A stretch of DNA of 64,000 nt from Bacillota bacterium (GCA_023412215.1 JAEYNX010000014.1:248001-312000); one strand, 5' to 3'. Positions 16,453 to 24,540 are shown, counted from the stretch's first letter. A program made the numbers and translations. Notes: a model not told the origin generated them from the letters alone.

Positions 16453-17619
16453 TTATTGAGCCGATACCGCGTGATGGTGACGTATGGAGCGGTACCAGAC
16501 GATGAATACAACCGTCGCGGCAAGGATCGCGACACCCGCAAACAGCATCATGTTCTCTACCCCCAGCACATCGCTCGCATAGCCGATTACATAGCCGCCG
16601 ATAACCCTCGTAAAGATGGTTACCACTAGCGCGTTTACCGTCTGGCCGGTGGCACGCATATCCTTGGGCACATTTTTGTTGATGTAAACCAGCATACAGT
16701 AGCTAAAGCTTACAAAACCCATGCCATGGGTGAGGTTTACGAGGATAATCAGCACCGGGTTGGTGACGAGGTAAAGCAAAAACCAACGCGCGCTGGTAAT
16801 GATGGCTGCCAGTACCATCATGCGTGCGTAACCGAATTTATTGACGATCTTGCCTGCGAAAAACCACAGCGGAATCTCAGAAAACGCGCAGGCAAACATC
16901 AGGAGGCCGATGAACGAGCTGTTGCCGCCGATAGTCTGGAAATAGAGCGGATAATACCCGTAAAAAATAGAAGAACCCAGCGAAAACATCAGGTTAAAGA
17001 ACACTAGGCAGAGCATCGCGGGGTTTTTAAGGATTTGTTTGTAGGAATTCTTCTGCTCCCTGCGGTGGCCCGCCACCGGGGCCATGCTGCGGATAAAGAA
17101 AAAGCAGATCACCATGACGGCGCAGAAGATATAGAATATCTGCCTGTATGCGTCGTGAATAAAGTAGCCAACCACCAGCGCGGTTATCGCATAACCGATG
17201 GTGCCGCCCAAGCGGATATGCCCGAAATCAACCTTACTGCCCGATTTTTCGAGAATCTCGAGGGTAAGGTTATCCTGCAGGGGCATACAGGGGTTATAGA
17301 ACATAGCGAGCAGGCTGACAACGACCAGCACAAACACATACCGCGTGTTGATATAAAAGGCCAGCGACAGCGCCGCGCTGCCTAAAAACAGCAGCCCCAG
17401 AATACGGTTTTTGTTTTTGGTGCGGTCGCTCGCGAGGCCCCATAAAGGCTGTGTCAGCAGAATAAGCAGCGTGGAAATCGAGGTAATGGCACCCATCTGC
17501 GCCTTCGAAAAGCCGATATCGTTCAGGTAAAGGTTTAAATATGTATTATAAACCGCCTGCCCGGCGTAGAAAATCACATAGAGTGTAAACAGCCTGATGG
17601 GGAAATCCTTTTTCGTCAT
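16453..17619 (-). CDS. MFS transporter (LacY/NHS/PPP-like branch)
   Basis: The 388-residue, 12-helix carrier belongs to the MFS_1-like branch that includes LacY-type and phenylpropionate-type symporters ('YNTYLNLYLNDIGFSKAQMGAI', 'PLWGLASDRTKNK', 'GHIRLGGTIGYAI', 'GYYPLYFQTIGG'). TTGGAG 8 nt before ATG 17619 sets the start. It is a single-protein importer or exporter beside the ABC system, so the cluster may take up mono- and oligosaccharides by different routes. Substrate is unknown. Confidence 0.8.
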   Translation of the reverse strand: MTKKDFPIRLFTLYVIFYAGQAVYNTYLNLYLNDIGFSKAQMGAITSISTLLILLTQPLWGLASDRTKNKNRILGLLFLGSAALSLAFYINTRYVFVLVVVSLLAMFYNPCMPLQDNLTLEILEKSGSKVDFGHIRLGGTIGYAITALVVGYFIHDAYRQIFYIFCAVMVICFFFIRSMAPVAGHRREQKNSYKQILKNPAMLCLVFFNLMFSLGSSIFYGYYPLYFQTIGGNSSFIGLLMFACAFSEIPLWFFAGKIVNKFGYARMMVLAAIITSARWFLLYLVTNPVLIILVNLTHGMGFVSFSYCMLVYINKNVPKDMRATGQTVNALVVTIFTRVIGGYVIGYASDVLGVENMMLFAGVAILAATVVFIVWYRSIRHHHAVSAQ

Positions 17620-17685
17620 GAAATGCTCCAATCTATTACAGGGCATATACCGCCCTTCTCCGCAAGACTCAGGTTTCTTGTGTGT

Positions 17686-18627
17686 TTACAGCATCGCGGC
17701 GCCGATTACGCCGGCGTCGTTGCCCAGTGTAGCATATCTCACCTTGGTTTTAAAGTTTTTCTCTCCGAACAGCAGATGGCCCTTTATGTACTCGTTGAGC
17801 GGGTCGATGAGCTTTTCCTTCTCGCCGCTCACGCCGCCGCCGATCACGATAACCTCCGGCTGCAGGATATTGATGATGTTGATCACGCCGATGCCCAGGT
17901 ATTTGATGAACTTCTCCACCACATGTGTGGCCGCCTCGTCGCCCGCGTGGTAGGCATCGTAAACGGTCTGCGCGTTTAAATTGCTGATGTCGCCGTTTAA
18001 AACGGTGAGCATGGAGGAGTCGGGGTTCTCGGTAATCCGCTCCTTCGCGCAGCGGATCAAGGCGCTCGCCGAGGCATATTGCTCCATGCAGCCGCGCTGG
18101 CCGCAGGGGCACTCCCTGCCGTTTGCCTCTACGATCTGGTGGCCGATCTCGGCGCCCGAATTAAAGCTGCCGGGAACAAGTTTATCGTTTATAATAATGC
18201 CGGAGCCGATGCCCGTTCCGATGGTGATGGTTACGGAACTGTGGCTGCCCTTGCCCGCGCCGAAAAGATGTTCCCCCAGCGCCGCGGCGTTTGCATCGTT
18301 CGCCATGGCGATGCGACATTTAAAGTGCTTTTTTAATTCGCCGATTGCGTCCACCCCGACAAAATTCAGGTTGGCCGCAAACACAATCTCATTGCCGTCT
18401 TCACTGAGGAGCCCCGGGGTTGCAAGGCCGATGCTGTCGATGGCCTCTTCAGTTATATTGAGTTTTAAAATGTTCTCTTTCACACACTCGGCAATATCGG
18501 AAAAAACCTGCTGATAGCCCAGCTCGCATCTTGTTGGAATCTTGGTTTTCATCGCGATTCCGGCACCGTCTGCGACAAAGGCGATCTTTGCCGTGGTTCC
18601 TCCCAAGTCTATCCCGACCTTATACAT
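17686..18627 (-). CDS. ROK-family sugar kinase
   Basis: The 313-residue cytosolic kinase has the ATP-binding 'GIDLGGTTAKIAF', catalytic 'MANDANAAALGE', 'TIGTGIGSGIII' and ROK zinc motif 'ECPCGQRGCMEQ'. ROK kinases phosphorylate glucose, GlcNAc or mannosamine-type sugars at C6. There is no HTH domain, so it is an enzyme and not a repressor. It is the first gene behind the operator-flanked promoter at 18675-18703, divergent from a ROK regulator. GAGGTG precedes ATG 18627. Glucokinase versus GlcNAc kinase is not resolved. Confidence 0.88.
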   Translation of the reverse strand: MYKVGIDLGGTTAKIAFVADGAGIAMKTKIPTRCELGYQQVFSDIAECVKENILKLNITEEAIDSIGLATPGLLSEDGNEIVFAANLNFVGVDAIGELKKHFKCRIAMANDANAAALGEHLFGAGKGSHSSVTITIGTGIGSGIIINDKLVPGSFNSGAEIGHQIVEANGRECPCGQRGCMEQYASASALIRCAKERITENPDSSMLTVLNGDISNLNAQTVYDAYHAGDEAATHVVEKFIKYLGIGVINIINILQPEVIVIGGGVSGEKEKLIDPLNEYIKGHLLFGEKNFKTKVRYATLGNDAGVIGAAML

Positions 18628-18645
18628 AACGCACCTCAAGCCACA

Positions 18646-18730
18646 TTTATTAGTTAAGTTTATTTAGTAATTGCATTTTAACATACTCAAATAAGGTTGT
18701 CAATCTATTTATTAGTTAACTTAACTAAAT
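18646..18730 (-). promoter_or_regulatory. Amino-sugar operon promoter flanked by two ROK-type operators
   Basis: On the minus strand, TTGACA (18698-18703), a 17-bp spacer and TAAAAT (18675-18680) form a near-consensus promoter. Just downstream, over the start site, is the imperfect AT-rich site 18646-18670. Just upstream is a perfect 17-bp palindrome TTAGTTAACTTAACTAA (18712-18728). A third site of the same pattern is at 20790-20817. NagC/XylR-type ROK repressors bind similar TTAGTTAA half-sites, so the divergent ROK regulator is the probable ligand. Confidence 0.75.
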
Positions 18731-18763
18731 ATTTTTCATCGGCGTTTTCGCTGGCAATTTATA

Positions 18764-18791
18764 TTGTCTTTTCCCGTAATATGTTTATAAT
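18764..18791 (+). promoter_or_regulatory. Promoter of the ROK regulator
   Basis: TTGTCT (18764-18769), 16 bp, TATAAT (18786-18791). The predicted start is about 18798, which would leave the ATG at 18799 essentially leaderless. This bears on the start choice for the regulator. Confidence 0.65.
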
Positions 18792-18828
18792 CAATAGTAT
18801 GGGGATAAAAGACAAGGAGGCGATTGCA

Positions 18829-20004
18829 CTGCAACCGTATGTGCCAGCCTATATCAGAAACAAAAACAGGGATTTGGTATTTAATCTCTTTTTAGAGTAC
18901 AAAGAGCTCTCGCGAGCCGATATTACCAAGTTATCTAAGATCAGCTTTCCCACGGTAATGAAGATTGTGGATTACCTGCTCTCCAAGAATCTGATTCTGG
19001 AATCGAGCGATACCACCAGCCTGTACGACAACAAACTCGGCCGAAAGGGTCAGATGCTGCGCTTAAACGAGAACGCATACAGCGCCGTCGGCATCTCTTT
19101 TGAAGGCAAGTACCTGCGTATCGGGTTGGTGAACCTGTGCTATGAACTGCTGGACCACCGCACGCTGGTGTTTGACCACGATGTAAACGGCATCGACAAG
19201 CTCTCGAAAAATATGACCGACGCCATTCTCGAGCTCAAGGCGCTGCACCCCGAGACCACCGTGCTGGGCGCCGGTATCGGCCTGTCGGGTGTCGTGGACC
19301 CTGTGAACAGGGCCATTAACCGGCACCATGTGTTTGGCATCTACTCCCCCGTCGCGTTTGACGAGGTGTTTACCTCCTTCAGCGAGCTGCCGGATTTTAA
19401 CGTATTCATCGAAAATGACGTGAACGCCTCCTGCCTGGGCGAGCTGATGCTCCGTAAAAAAGAGGGAATTACCGACCTCGTGTATCTTGCGCTCGGCACC
19501 GGTTTGGGCGCCGGCATTATTATCGACGGCGAGTTGCGCCGCGGCCACAGCTTTTTCGCGGGCGACGTCGGCAACACGCTGGTTGCCTACACACATGACA
19601 TCACCCGAAAGCAGATGTCTGAAAGCAAGATCGAAAACCGCATCAACCTCAGAGCCATCAAGAATCTGTTCGGTGTAGACGTTCATCATGACGTAGATGT
19701 TTCCATTGAAAAGAAGCAGGAAATCTGCGACTACATCTGTTCCTACATGGTGCCGCTCATCTTTAACATGTACTATGTGCTGGATGTCGGTAAGTTTATC
19801 ATCGCAGGCGTGACGGTGGAGTTTCTGGGCAATATGCTTTTTGAACGCATTGATAAGGAGCTGGCACTGCTTATCGAGTACGACGAGATGCGCCCCACCA
19901 TCAAGGCCCTGCCCACCGTGAGCAACGACGCGAGTATGATCGGCGGCGCCGCCATCACCTTTCAGAAGGTGCTGCCCGAGATTCTGAATGATATGCCGAA
20001 TTAA
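18829..20004 (+). CDS. ROK-family transcriptional repressor (NagC/XylR-type)
   Basis: The protein has an N-terminal winged helix ('NRDLVFNLFLEYKELSRADITKLSKISFPTVMKIVDYL') followed by a ROK sugar-kinase fold ('IGLSGVVDP', 'FIENDVNASCLGELML', 'LALGTGLGAGIIIDGELRRG'). The usual ROK cysteine zinc motif is not seen in the C-terminal part. AAGGAGG at 18814-18820 fits a CTG start at 18829 (8 nt); ATG 18799 has no ribosome site and lies at the predicted transcription start. It should respond to a sugar or sugar phosphate of the cluster and act on the TTAGTTAA operators at 18646-18728 and 20790-20817. Confidence 0.85.
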   Translation: MQPYVPAYIRNKNRDLVFNLFLEYKELSRADITKLSKISFPTVMKIVDYLLSKNLILESSDTTSLYDNKLGRKGQMLRLNENAYSAVGISFEGKYLRIGLVNLCYELLDHRTLVFDHDVNGIDKLSKNMTDAILELKALHPETTVLGAGIGLSGVVDPVNRAINRHHVFGIYSPVAFDEVFTSFSELPDFNVFIENDVNASCLGELMLRKKEGITDLVYLALGTGLGAGIIIDGELRRGHSFFAGDVGNTLVAYTHDITRKQMSESKIENRINLRAIKNLFGVDVHHDVDVSIEKKQEICDYICSYMVPLIFNMYYVLDVGKFIIAGVTVEFLGNMLFERIDKELALLIEYDEMRPTIKALPTVSNDASMIGGAAITFQKVLPEILNDMPN

Positions 20005-20008
20005 AGCA

Positions 20009-20032
20009 AAAACCGCCTTTCGGCGGTTTTTT
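20009..20032 (+). terminator. Intrinsic terminator of the ROK regulator
   Basis: AAAACCGCC, TTTC loop, GGCGGTTTTTT, directly after the stop codon. Confidence 0.92.
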
Positions 20033-20121
20033 CGTTTGGGATATGACTTCCCTGTTCTTACACAATAAGATATGTCCATGTCGGCCCGTATTGATCAGAG
20101 GCTGCTTATCGTTATCCCAGC

Positions 20122-20754
20122 CTATTCTGCAAAAACCAAGGGAGCAAAAAACTCCGGCCTGTGGAAGTCGGGGTGATCCCACACGATCTCATTCCAGCAG
20201 CCGTAATGCGGGTGGGGGGTTTTATCCCCGCATTTATAAAAGTTGCCCGCCATAGCCTGCCCCGCCTGAGGGTCAAACTGCGGGTAATGTTCTTTCAGGA
20301 ACATGTAGGGAATGAAATACCGCACCTGCCAGGACTGCTCGTTGTGAATCTGCGGCTTAATGCGAAACAGGGTTTGATAGTTTTCTGCAAAGAGCCGGGT
20401 GCGGTCCTTGCGCTCCGGCCCTATGGCAAGGTGCAGCGTGCCGATGGGGTTGATTTCAAAGTTCAAGTAATCCTTGGAGTGCCGCGGGTCGGCGTTAAAA
20501 AAGAACTCGAGACAGCTATCAAGGCACACCGGCCCGTTTTGCTCGGTAATTTCTCTACGAGGGGCCGCTTCCTGCGCGAACAGTTCCACGCATAGGCCGT
20601 CGCTCAGAGTGGCAAGCGTGGCGGTCGCCTTGGGGGCGAAGCTGTTTGCGGTATCCTTCCACGGATAACAATCGATCTCGGCTGCGGGGCAGGCCGCCAT
20701 ATCAACGGTATCATAGGTTGTATTGGGCAGTAGGTGTATGCTGTATTGTTTCAT
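20122..20754 (-). CDS. CBM9-like carbohydrate-binding protein
   Basis: This 210-residue protein has no signal peptide and resembles the carbohydrate-binding family 9-like (DOMON-related) proteins of Firmicutes: 'DSCLEFFFNADPRHSKDYLNFEINPIGTLHLAIGPERK' in the middle and 'GNFYKCGDKTPHPHYGCWNEIVWDHPDFHRPEFFAPLVF' at the end. Such proteins are often encoded beside glycoside metabolism genes; their exact role is unclear. GAAGGG precedes ATG 20754. Its promoter overlaps an operator-like site shared with the amino-sugar operon, so it is probably part of the same regulon. Confidence 0.75.
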   Translation of the reverse strand: MKQYSIHLLPNTTYDTVDMAACPAAEIDCYPWKDTANSFAPKATATLATLSDGLCVELFAQEAAPRREITEQNGPVCLDSCLEFFFNADPRHSKDYLNFEINPIGTLHLAIGPERKDRTRLFAENYQTLFRIKPQIHNEQSWQVRYFIPYMFLKEHYPQFDPQAGQAMAGNFYKCGDKTPHPHYGCWNEIVWDHPDFHRPEFFAPLVFAE

Positions 20755-20789
20755 TGTTTTTCCCTTCGAAAGCTAAATTGTTAAACAAA

Positions 20790-20845
20790 TTACTTAGTAA
20801 ACTTTATTTATTATTAGTCTAGCACAGGAACTTAACAAAATGCAA
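20790..20845 (-). promoter_or_regulatory. CBM9 gene promoter with third ROK-type operator
   Basis: On the minus strand, TTGCAT (20840-20845), 18 bp and TAGACT (20816-20821) form a moderate promoter. The site TTACTTAGTAAACTTTATTT (from 20790), extending to 20817, aligns with the minus-strand reading of operator 18646-18670. Confidence 0.6.
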
Positions 20846-20953
20846 CACCTTTTTCGCGGGCTGATTTAGCCGAGTAGTTATACTGATCGTATTATTAATT
20901 TTATAATAAACTATCCTATTTTTCACGACTTTTCTACGCACTAAAAACGACAA

Positions 20954-20998
20954 AAAGGTGCGGCAAGCTGTTGTGCTTTACACGCTTGCCGTACCTTT
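20954..20998 (-). terminator. Terminator downstream of the pilin region
   Basis: AAAGGT-g-CGGCAAGC pairs with GCTTGCCG-t-ACCTTT around a 15-nt loop; on the minus strand a T-rich run follows. The surrounding stretch 20846-21016 shows nothing else. Confidence 0.7.
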
Positions 20999-21016
20999 CA
21001 ATCGTTTCTATTTTGT

Positions 21017-21286
21017 CTATGACGAAGCAATAACAGATGTGCTGGGAACAGTAATGGTCTTGCCGTCCTCGGTATAGTGGATCTGCCGTCGATATCCGTG
21101 CTCGGTGACCTGTACCCTGAGGCTCCCTTTAATGGGGCGGGTAAAATAAATCTTTATAAGTTGCTCTGTCCGCTGAGATTTTGCAGGCTGCGGACGGTGC
21201 TGAGCTGCACCAGTTCCTTTGCATGGGCAATAACGATTGTAAAGGCAGTGGACATTACAAATCCCTGCAAGAATGATGAGGTGCAC
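21017..21286 (-). pseudogene. Possible decayed fragment downstream of the pilin gene
   Basis: An 89-codon open frame has no ribosome site. Its C-terminal end contains 'IHYTEDGKTITVPSTS', which resembles the end of the adjacent pilin ('AFTYTEGSISVQLPEGT'). The rest is unlike pilin and unlike anything I recognise. It may be the tail of a lost pilin paralogue, or chance. The interval 21287-21474 has no supported gene. Confidence 0.2.
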
Positions 21287-21474
21287 ACCATAAACTCAAA
21301 GAGATGCAAAAGGATGCGGGTCGTGATCTGGAGCGGTTTTACCTTTCAAGCATGGGCCTTCCCTTTTTGAATTTATGTAACCTCATAAACGTTGATTAAG
21401 AATGATATGACAATACCTCAAGAATCAGCATCTCTGACAATAAGTCAAAGCTGCTCAATCCAACTGCGTGCAAA

Positions 21475-21891
21475 TTAGGTTTCTGTGGAGGTTGTTGAAG
21501 ATGTTGTGCCTTCGGGTAATTGCACCGAAATTGATCCTTCAGTATAGGTAAACGCAGTAATAGTACCATTAGTGTCAAATTCACAGGTAGTGATTGTACC
21601 TTCTGGCGCTTTCGCTACCAAATTCGCATTAACCAAAGTCGTTACGTCAATAGATGCTGGCGCATCATTACCCTTAACTTGTATTTCATCAACGAGGTAA
21701 GCTTGTGCTGCAGTATAAAGAGTCCTCCCTGTCGCCTTTACGGCTGATTCTCTCGCGCTGTTGATAAACCCAATCATCGACGGAACGAGGATGGCGATGA
21801 GGATACCGATGATGGCGATCACCACAATCAGTTCGATGAGCGTAAAGCCGCGGTTCTTCTTCGCAATTTTTTCATAGAGTGCCTTAAACAT
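21475..21891 (-). CDS. Type IV pilin/pseudopilin-like protein
   Basis: The 138-residue precursor has the class III signal 'KIAKKNRG|FTLIELIVVIAIIGILIAILVP': prepilin peptidase cleavage after Gly, N-methylated Phe, Glu at position 5, then the long hydrophobic helix. The remainder is short, with a Thr/Ser-rich C-terminus (TSSTTSTET) and no obvious disulfide pair. GGAGGG lies 8-9 nt before ATG 21891. No prepilin peptidase, assembly ATPase or platform gene is nearby, so it depends on machinery elsewhere. The surrounding DNA is more AT-rich than the neighbouring operons. Confidence 0.85.
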   Translation of the reverse strand: MFKALYEKIAKKNRGFTLIELIVVIAIIGILIAILVPSMIGFINSARESAVKATGRTLYTAAQAYLVDEIQVKGNDAPASIDVTTLVNANLVAKAPEGTITTCEFDTNGTITAFTYTEGSISVQLPEGTTSSTTSTET

Positions 21892-22064
21892 AAATATACC
21901 CTCCTGTTTTTTTCATTAAGCTTTTAAAACTTTATTCCTGCCGGTTTGACTAATAGACAAAAAATCAATAAAAATATCTGTAAATTTTCTCTTTTTTCGC
22001 ACAGGATACGATATTTTTCAGCGGTTATTTACGTGCTAAGCTCAGCATAATCCGTAAAACGTGT

Positions 22065-22070
22065 TATAAT
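22065..22070 (+). promoter_or_regulatory. Likely -10 element for chrA pair
   Basis: TATAAT is 43 nt before the first ChrA-like start. The -35 position (TCAGCA, 17 bp upstream) is poor, so the promoter may need an activator or be weak. Confidence 0.4.
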
Positions 22071-22112
22071 AAAAAAAGATTTGTTTAACAACCACTTTGG
22101 AAAGGTACCTGT

Positions 22113-22685
22113 ATGAAAAAGGATTTTAGGTTTCATTTAAAGCTGTTTCTCTCCACCTTCACGCTCAGCGCCTTTACCATCGGCGGTGGGTATGTGATTA
22201 TTACCCTCATGAAGAAGAAGTTTGTGGAGCAGTACCACTGGATTACCGAGGATGAGATGCTCGATTTCACCGCCATCGCGCAGTCCGCGCCCGGGGTGAG
22301 CGCCGTGAATGCGTCAATCCTGATCGGCTACCGCTTAGCGGGTATTCCCGGTGCGCTGTTAACCATACTCGGCACCGTGCTGCCGCCCCTCGTTATTTTA
22401 TCGGTGGTTTCGCTTTTTTATGAGGCGTTTAAAGAGAACGAGTATGTACAAGCCCTGCTCAAGGGGATGCAGGCGGCTGTTGCCGCGGTAATAGCCGAGG
22501 TGGTCATCAGCATGGCTGCGAACATCTTCAAGCAGAAAAAAACTCTCTCGATTGTAATCATGATTACGGCCTTTGTGGCAGCCTACTTCTTTAATGTGAG
22601 CGTGATATTCATCATTATCACCTGCGGAATTATCGGTGCCGCCACGACCTTATATGCAATGAAGAAGGGCAAGCGCACGCGCTGA
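22113..22685 (+). CDS. chrA: Short-chain chromate transporter ChrA, first subunit
   Basis: This 190-residue membrane protein is a single CHR domain ('FTIGGGYVIITLMKKKFVEQYHWITEDEMLDFTAIAQSAPGVSAVNASILIGYRLAG'). Short-chain CHR proteins occur as adjacent pairs that together form the equivalent of full-length ChrA. GGAAAGG supports ATG 22113. The partner follows after a hairpin-rich gap. In the family these proteins export chromate, but in anaerobic gut bacteria the real substrate is uncertain. Confidence 0.88.
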   Translation: MKKDFRFHLKLFLSTFTLSAFTIGGGYVIITLMKKKFVEQYHWITEDEMLDFTAIAQSAPGVSAVNASILIGYRLAGIPGALLTILGTVLPPLVILSVVSLFYEAFKENEYVQALLKGMQAAVAAVIAEVVISMAANIFKQKKTLSIVIMITAFVAAYFFNVSVIFIIITCGIIGAATTLYAMKKGKRTR

Positions 22686-22705
22686 GCCGACAAGAAAACA
22701 GGGCT

Positions 22706-22869
22706 AGGTTGAAAGAAAATCTTTCAACCTGCGAAAAACTGCAAAGACGAAGATGGGTTAAACCCTTCATCGTCACGCAAGGCCCTTCCTGCCGCTATGC
22801 GGCACCGGCACTTTTTAAATTTGGTTTTATGCCCTCTCTTTTGGGCGTAGGGCCCAAAAGAAAGGGCAT
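22706..22869 (+). other. Hairpin array in the chrA-chrA gap
   Basis: The hairpin AGGTTGAAAGA/TCTTTCAACCT (22706-22730) is followed by a looser one (GACGAAGATGGGT/ACCCTTCATCGTC, about 22746-22775) and an 18-bp stem, 17 of 18 paired, between 22829-22846 and 22852-22869. The right arm of the last stem contains the AAAGGG ribosome site (22861-22866) and the first possible ATG of the second ChrA gene. Folding would hide that start. Confidence 0.7.
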
Positions 22870-23446
22870 GGATCTTAATATGTCAATCTATCTGCAGCTT
22901 TTTCTCACCTTTATGAAAATAGGCCTTTTCAGCTTTGGCGGCGGGTATGCCGTACTGCCGCTGATTAAGGAAGATGTTGTGGAATTAAACCACTGGCTGT
23001 CGCTTAATGAATTCGCGGATGTGGTCACCCTTTCGCAGATGACGCCGGGGCCGATTGCCATTAACGCGGCCACCTTTGTGGGCACGCGGCTGGGCGGCGT
23101 ATGGGGCGCAATCGTCGCGACGGTGGGGTGCATCCTGCCCGCGTGCATCATTGTAACAATCATCGCGTATTTTTATATGAGATACCGCAATCTGACGATT
23201 ATTCAGGGGATACTTGGCGGGCTGCGCCCCGCGGTGGTGTCGCTGATCGCCACGGCCGGGCTTTCAATACTACTGTTGTCGCTCTTTGGCAGTGATGTAC
23301 TGCCAATACCCCTCGCAAGCTTTGATATCGCTTCGGCTGCCATCTTTGCGGTAAGCCTGTTTGTGCTGATGAAGTTCAAGCCGAGCCCCATACTGGTGAT
23401 GCTGGGCGGCGGCATTGTCGGAATTTGTATACATTTGTTTGCTTAA
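22868..23446 (+). CDS. chrA: Short-chain chromate transporter ChrA, second subunit
   Basis: This second CHR domain (192 residues) has 'LFLTFMKIGLFSFGGGYAVLPLIKEDVVE' and 'LSQMTPGPIAINAATFVGTRLGGVWGA'. The start is ATG 22868 or ATG 22880; AAAGGG at 22861-22866 is too close to the first and 13 nt from the second. The open frame back to 22709 is made of the intergenic hairpins and is not coding. The ribosome site is buried in an 18-bp stem, so translation of this subunit may be coupled or regulated. Confidence 0.85.
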   Translation: MDLNMSIYLQLFLTFMKIGLFSFGGGYAVLPLIKEDVVELNHWLSLNEFADVVTLSQMTPGPIAINAATFVGTRLGGVWGAIVATVGCILPACIIVTIIAYFYMRYRNLTIIQGILGGLRPAVVSLIATAGLSILLLSLFGSDVLPIPLASFDIASAAIFAVSLFVLMKFKPSPILVMLGGGIVGICIHLFA

Positions 23447-23467
23447 TACTGTTTGTAACGAATTTTC

Positions 23468-23502
23468 AAGGACGAAGGGTATTTCTTCTACCCTTCGTCC
23501 TT
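23468..23502 (+). terminator. Intrinsic terminator after chrA pair
   Basis: AAGGACGAAGGGT/ACCCTTCGTCCTT, a 13-bp perfect stem, followed by ATTTTAT. Confidence 0.9.
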
Positions 23503-23557
23503 ATTTTATAATCTGCCGCAGCGAAATAATATTTTATTGTAATACGATAAATTTTTA

Positions 23558-23586
23558 TTGACATCATCGAAACGCTGCATTATAAT
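23558..23586 (+). promoter_or_regulatory. Strong promoter for DUF2975/HTH pair
   Basis: TTGACA (23558-23563), 17-bp spacer, TATAAT (23581-23586): a full consensus sigma-A promoter. Confidence 0.9.
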
Positions 23587-23608
23587 TACAGCAAAGGGAG
23601 GCATTATC

Positions 23609-24184
23609 ATGAATGAAATGCTGGAAAAGACAAATACCTATCGTATTTTGCGGGTAGTGCTGAATATCGGGCTGTGGGTGTTAATTGGTATCTCAGCCGC
23701 CTACCTCATTCTTTGGATCATCGCCGCGCTCATACCGCAGTTATTCACACAGGCTGTGGCATCCACCAATCTGGTGTTCAGCGGTTTCAGGATAACAAGC
23801 AGCGCGCCGGAACAAGGGGCGCTGAACCCCGCCTATATAATCGGTGTACTCGTTATGATGGCCGCGGGGATTATATGCGTCTGGCTGCTGCGCAGCATCG
23901 TAAATTCTATACGCAACGGCTCGCCCTTCACGGCCGAAAACGTAAAGCGGATACGCATTATCGGCTGGGTGCTGTTTGCGCAGGCCTATCTGCACGAGCT
24001 TACAAACTATCTGTTTGCGCGCAGTCTTTACGACGCCGCTTTTCAAAGCGGCGCATCGCCTGTGCTTGTTCCGTACTTTACATGGCTGCCCGACGGGGTG
24101 TTCCTCGCGCTGTGCGTGCTGGTGCTCGCGGAGATCTTCCGCTACGGCTGCATCCTGCAGCACGAGCACGATACGACCGTTTAA
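23609..24184 (+). CDS. DUF2975 membrane protein
   Basis: This 191-residue protein has four predicted membrane helices, the last two separated by 'SIRNGSPFTAENVKRIRIIGW', the conserved loop of DUF2975 proteins. AAAGGGAGG precedes ATG 23609; the frame open from 23558 overlaps the promoter. DUF2975 proteins are regularly encoded with a small YozG-like HTH protein, as here, and may form a membrane-linked regulatory pair. The molecular function is unknown. Confidence 0.8.
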   Translation: MNEMLEKTNTYRILRVVLNIGLWVLIGISAAYLILWIIAALIPQLFTQAVASTNLVFSGFRITSSAPEQGALNPAYIIGVLVMMAAGIICVWLLRSIVNSIRNGSPFTAENVKRIRIIGWVLFAQAYLHELTNYLFARSLYDAAFQSGASPVLVPYFTWLPDGVFLALCVLVLAEIFRYGCILQHEHDTTV

Positions 24185-24230
24185 AGCTGGCCTCTGCCCT
24201 CATGCGGGCAGCGATAGAAGGAGGAGCCCT

Positions 24231-24434
24231 ATGCCTATTATCATCCGACTTGACCGCGTAATGGCCGACCGTAAGATGTCGCTCAATGAGCTTTCGGAAC
24301 GGGTAGGCATTACTCTAGCCAACCTTTCCAACCTCAAAAACGACAAGGTAAGCGCCGTAAAGCTCAGCACCATGGAGGCCGTCTGCCGCGCACTGGACTG
24401 CCAGCCCGGAGACTTGTTTGAATATCGGCCATAA
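24231..24434 (+). CDS. Small Cro/CI-type HTH regulator (YozG-like)
   Basis: A 67-residue DNA-binding protein: 'IIIRLDRVMADRKMSLNELSERVGITLANLSNLKNDKVSAVKLSTMEAVCRALDCQPGDLFEYRP', in short stretches the canonical HTH_26 layout with helix-turn-helix at residues 17-38. AGGAGG 7-8 nt upstream fixes ATG 24231. It is co-transcribed with the DUF2975 gene. Confidence 0.9.
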   Translation: MPIIIRLDRVMADRKMSLNELSERVGITLANLSNLKNDKVSAVKLSTMEAVCRALDCQPGDLFEYRP

Positions 24435-24540
24435 CATCGTACTGCGTTGCCTATAGTAAAATACCGCCCGGCAGAAATGCTGTCTTAATAAATTGTCTCG
24501 CTTTTCAACCCCTACCCAATTTATTTTCTTACGTTCATTG

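Noticed and set aside
22709..22867. 53-residue N-terminal extension of the second ChrA protein
   Set aside because: It translates the intergenic hairpins and has no family similarity; CHR proteins begin at the LFLTF helix.
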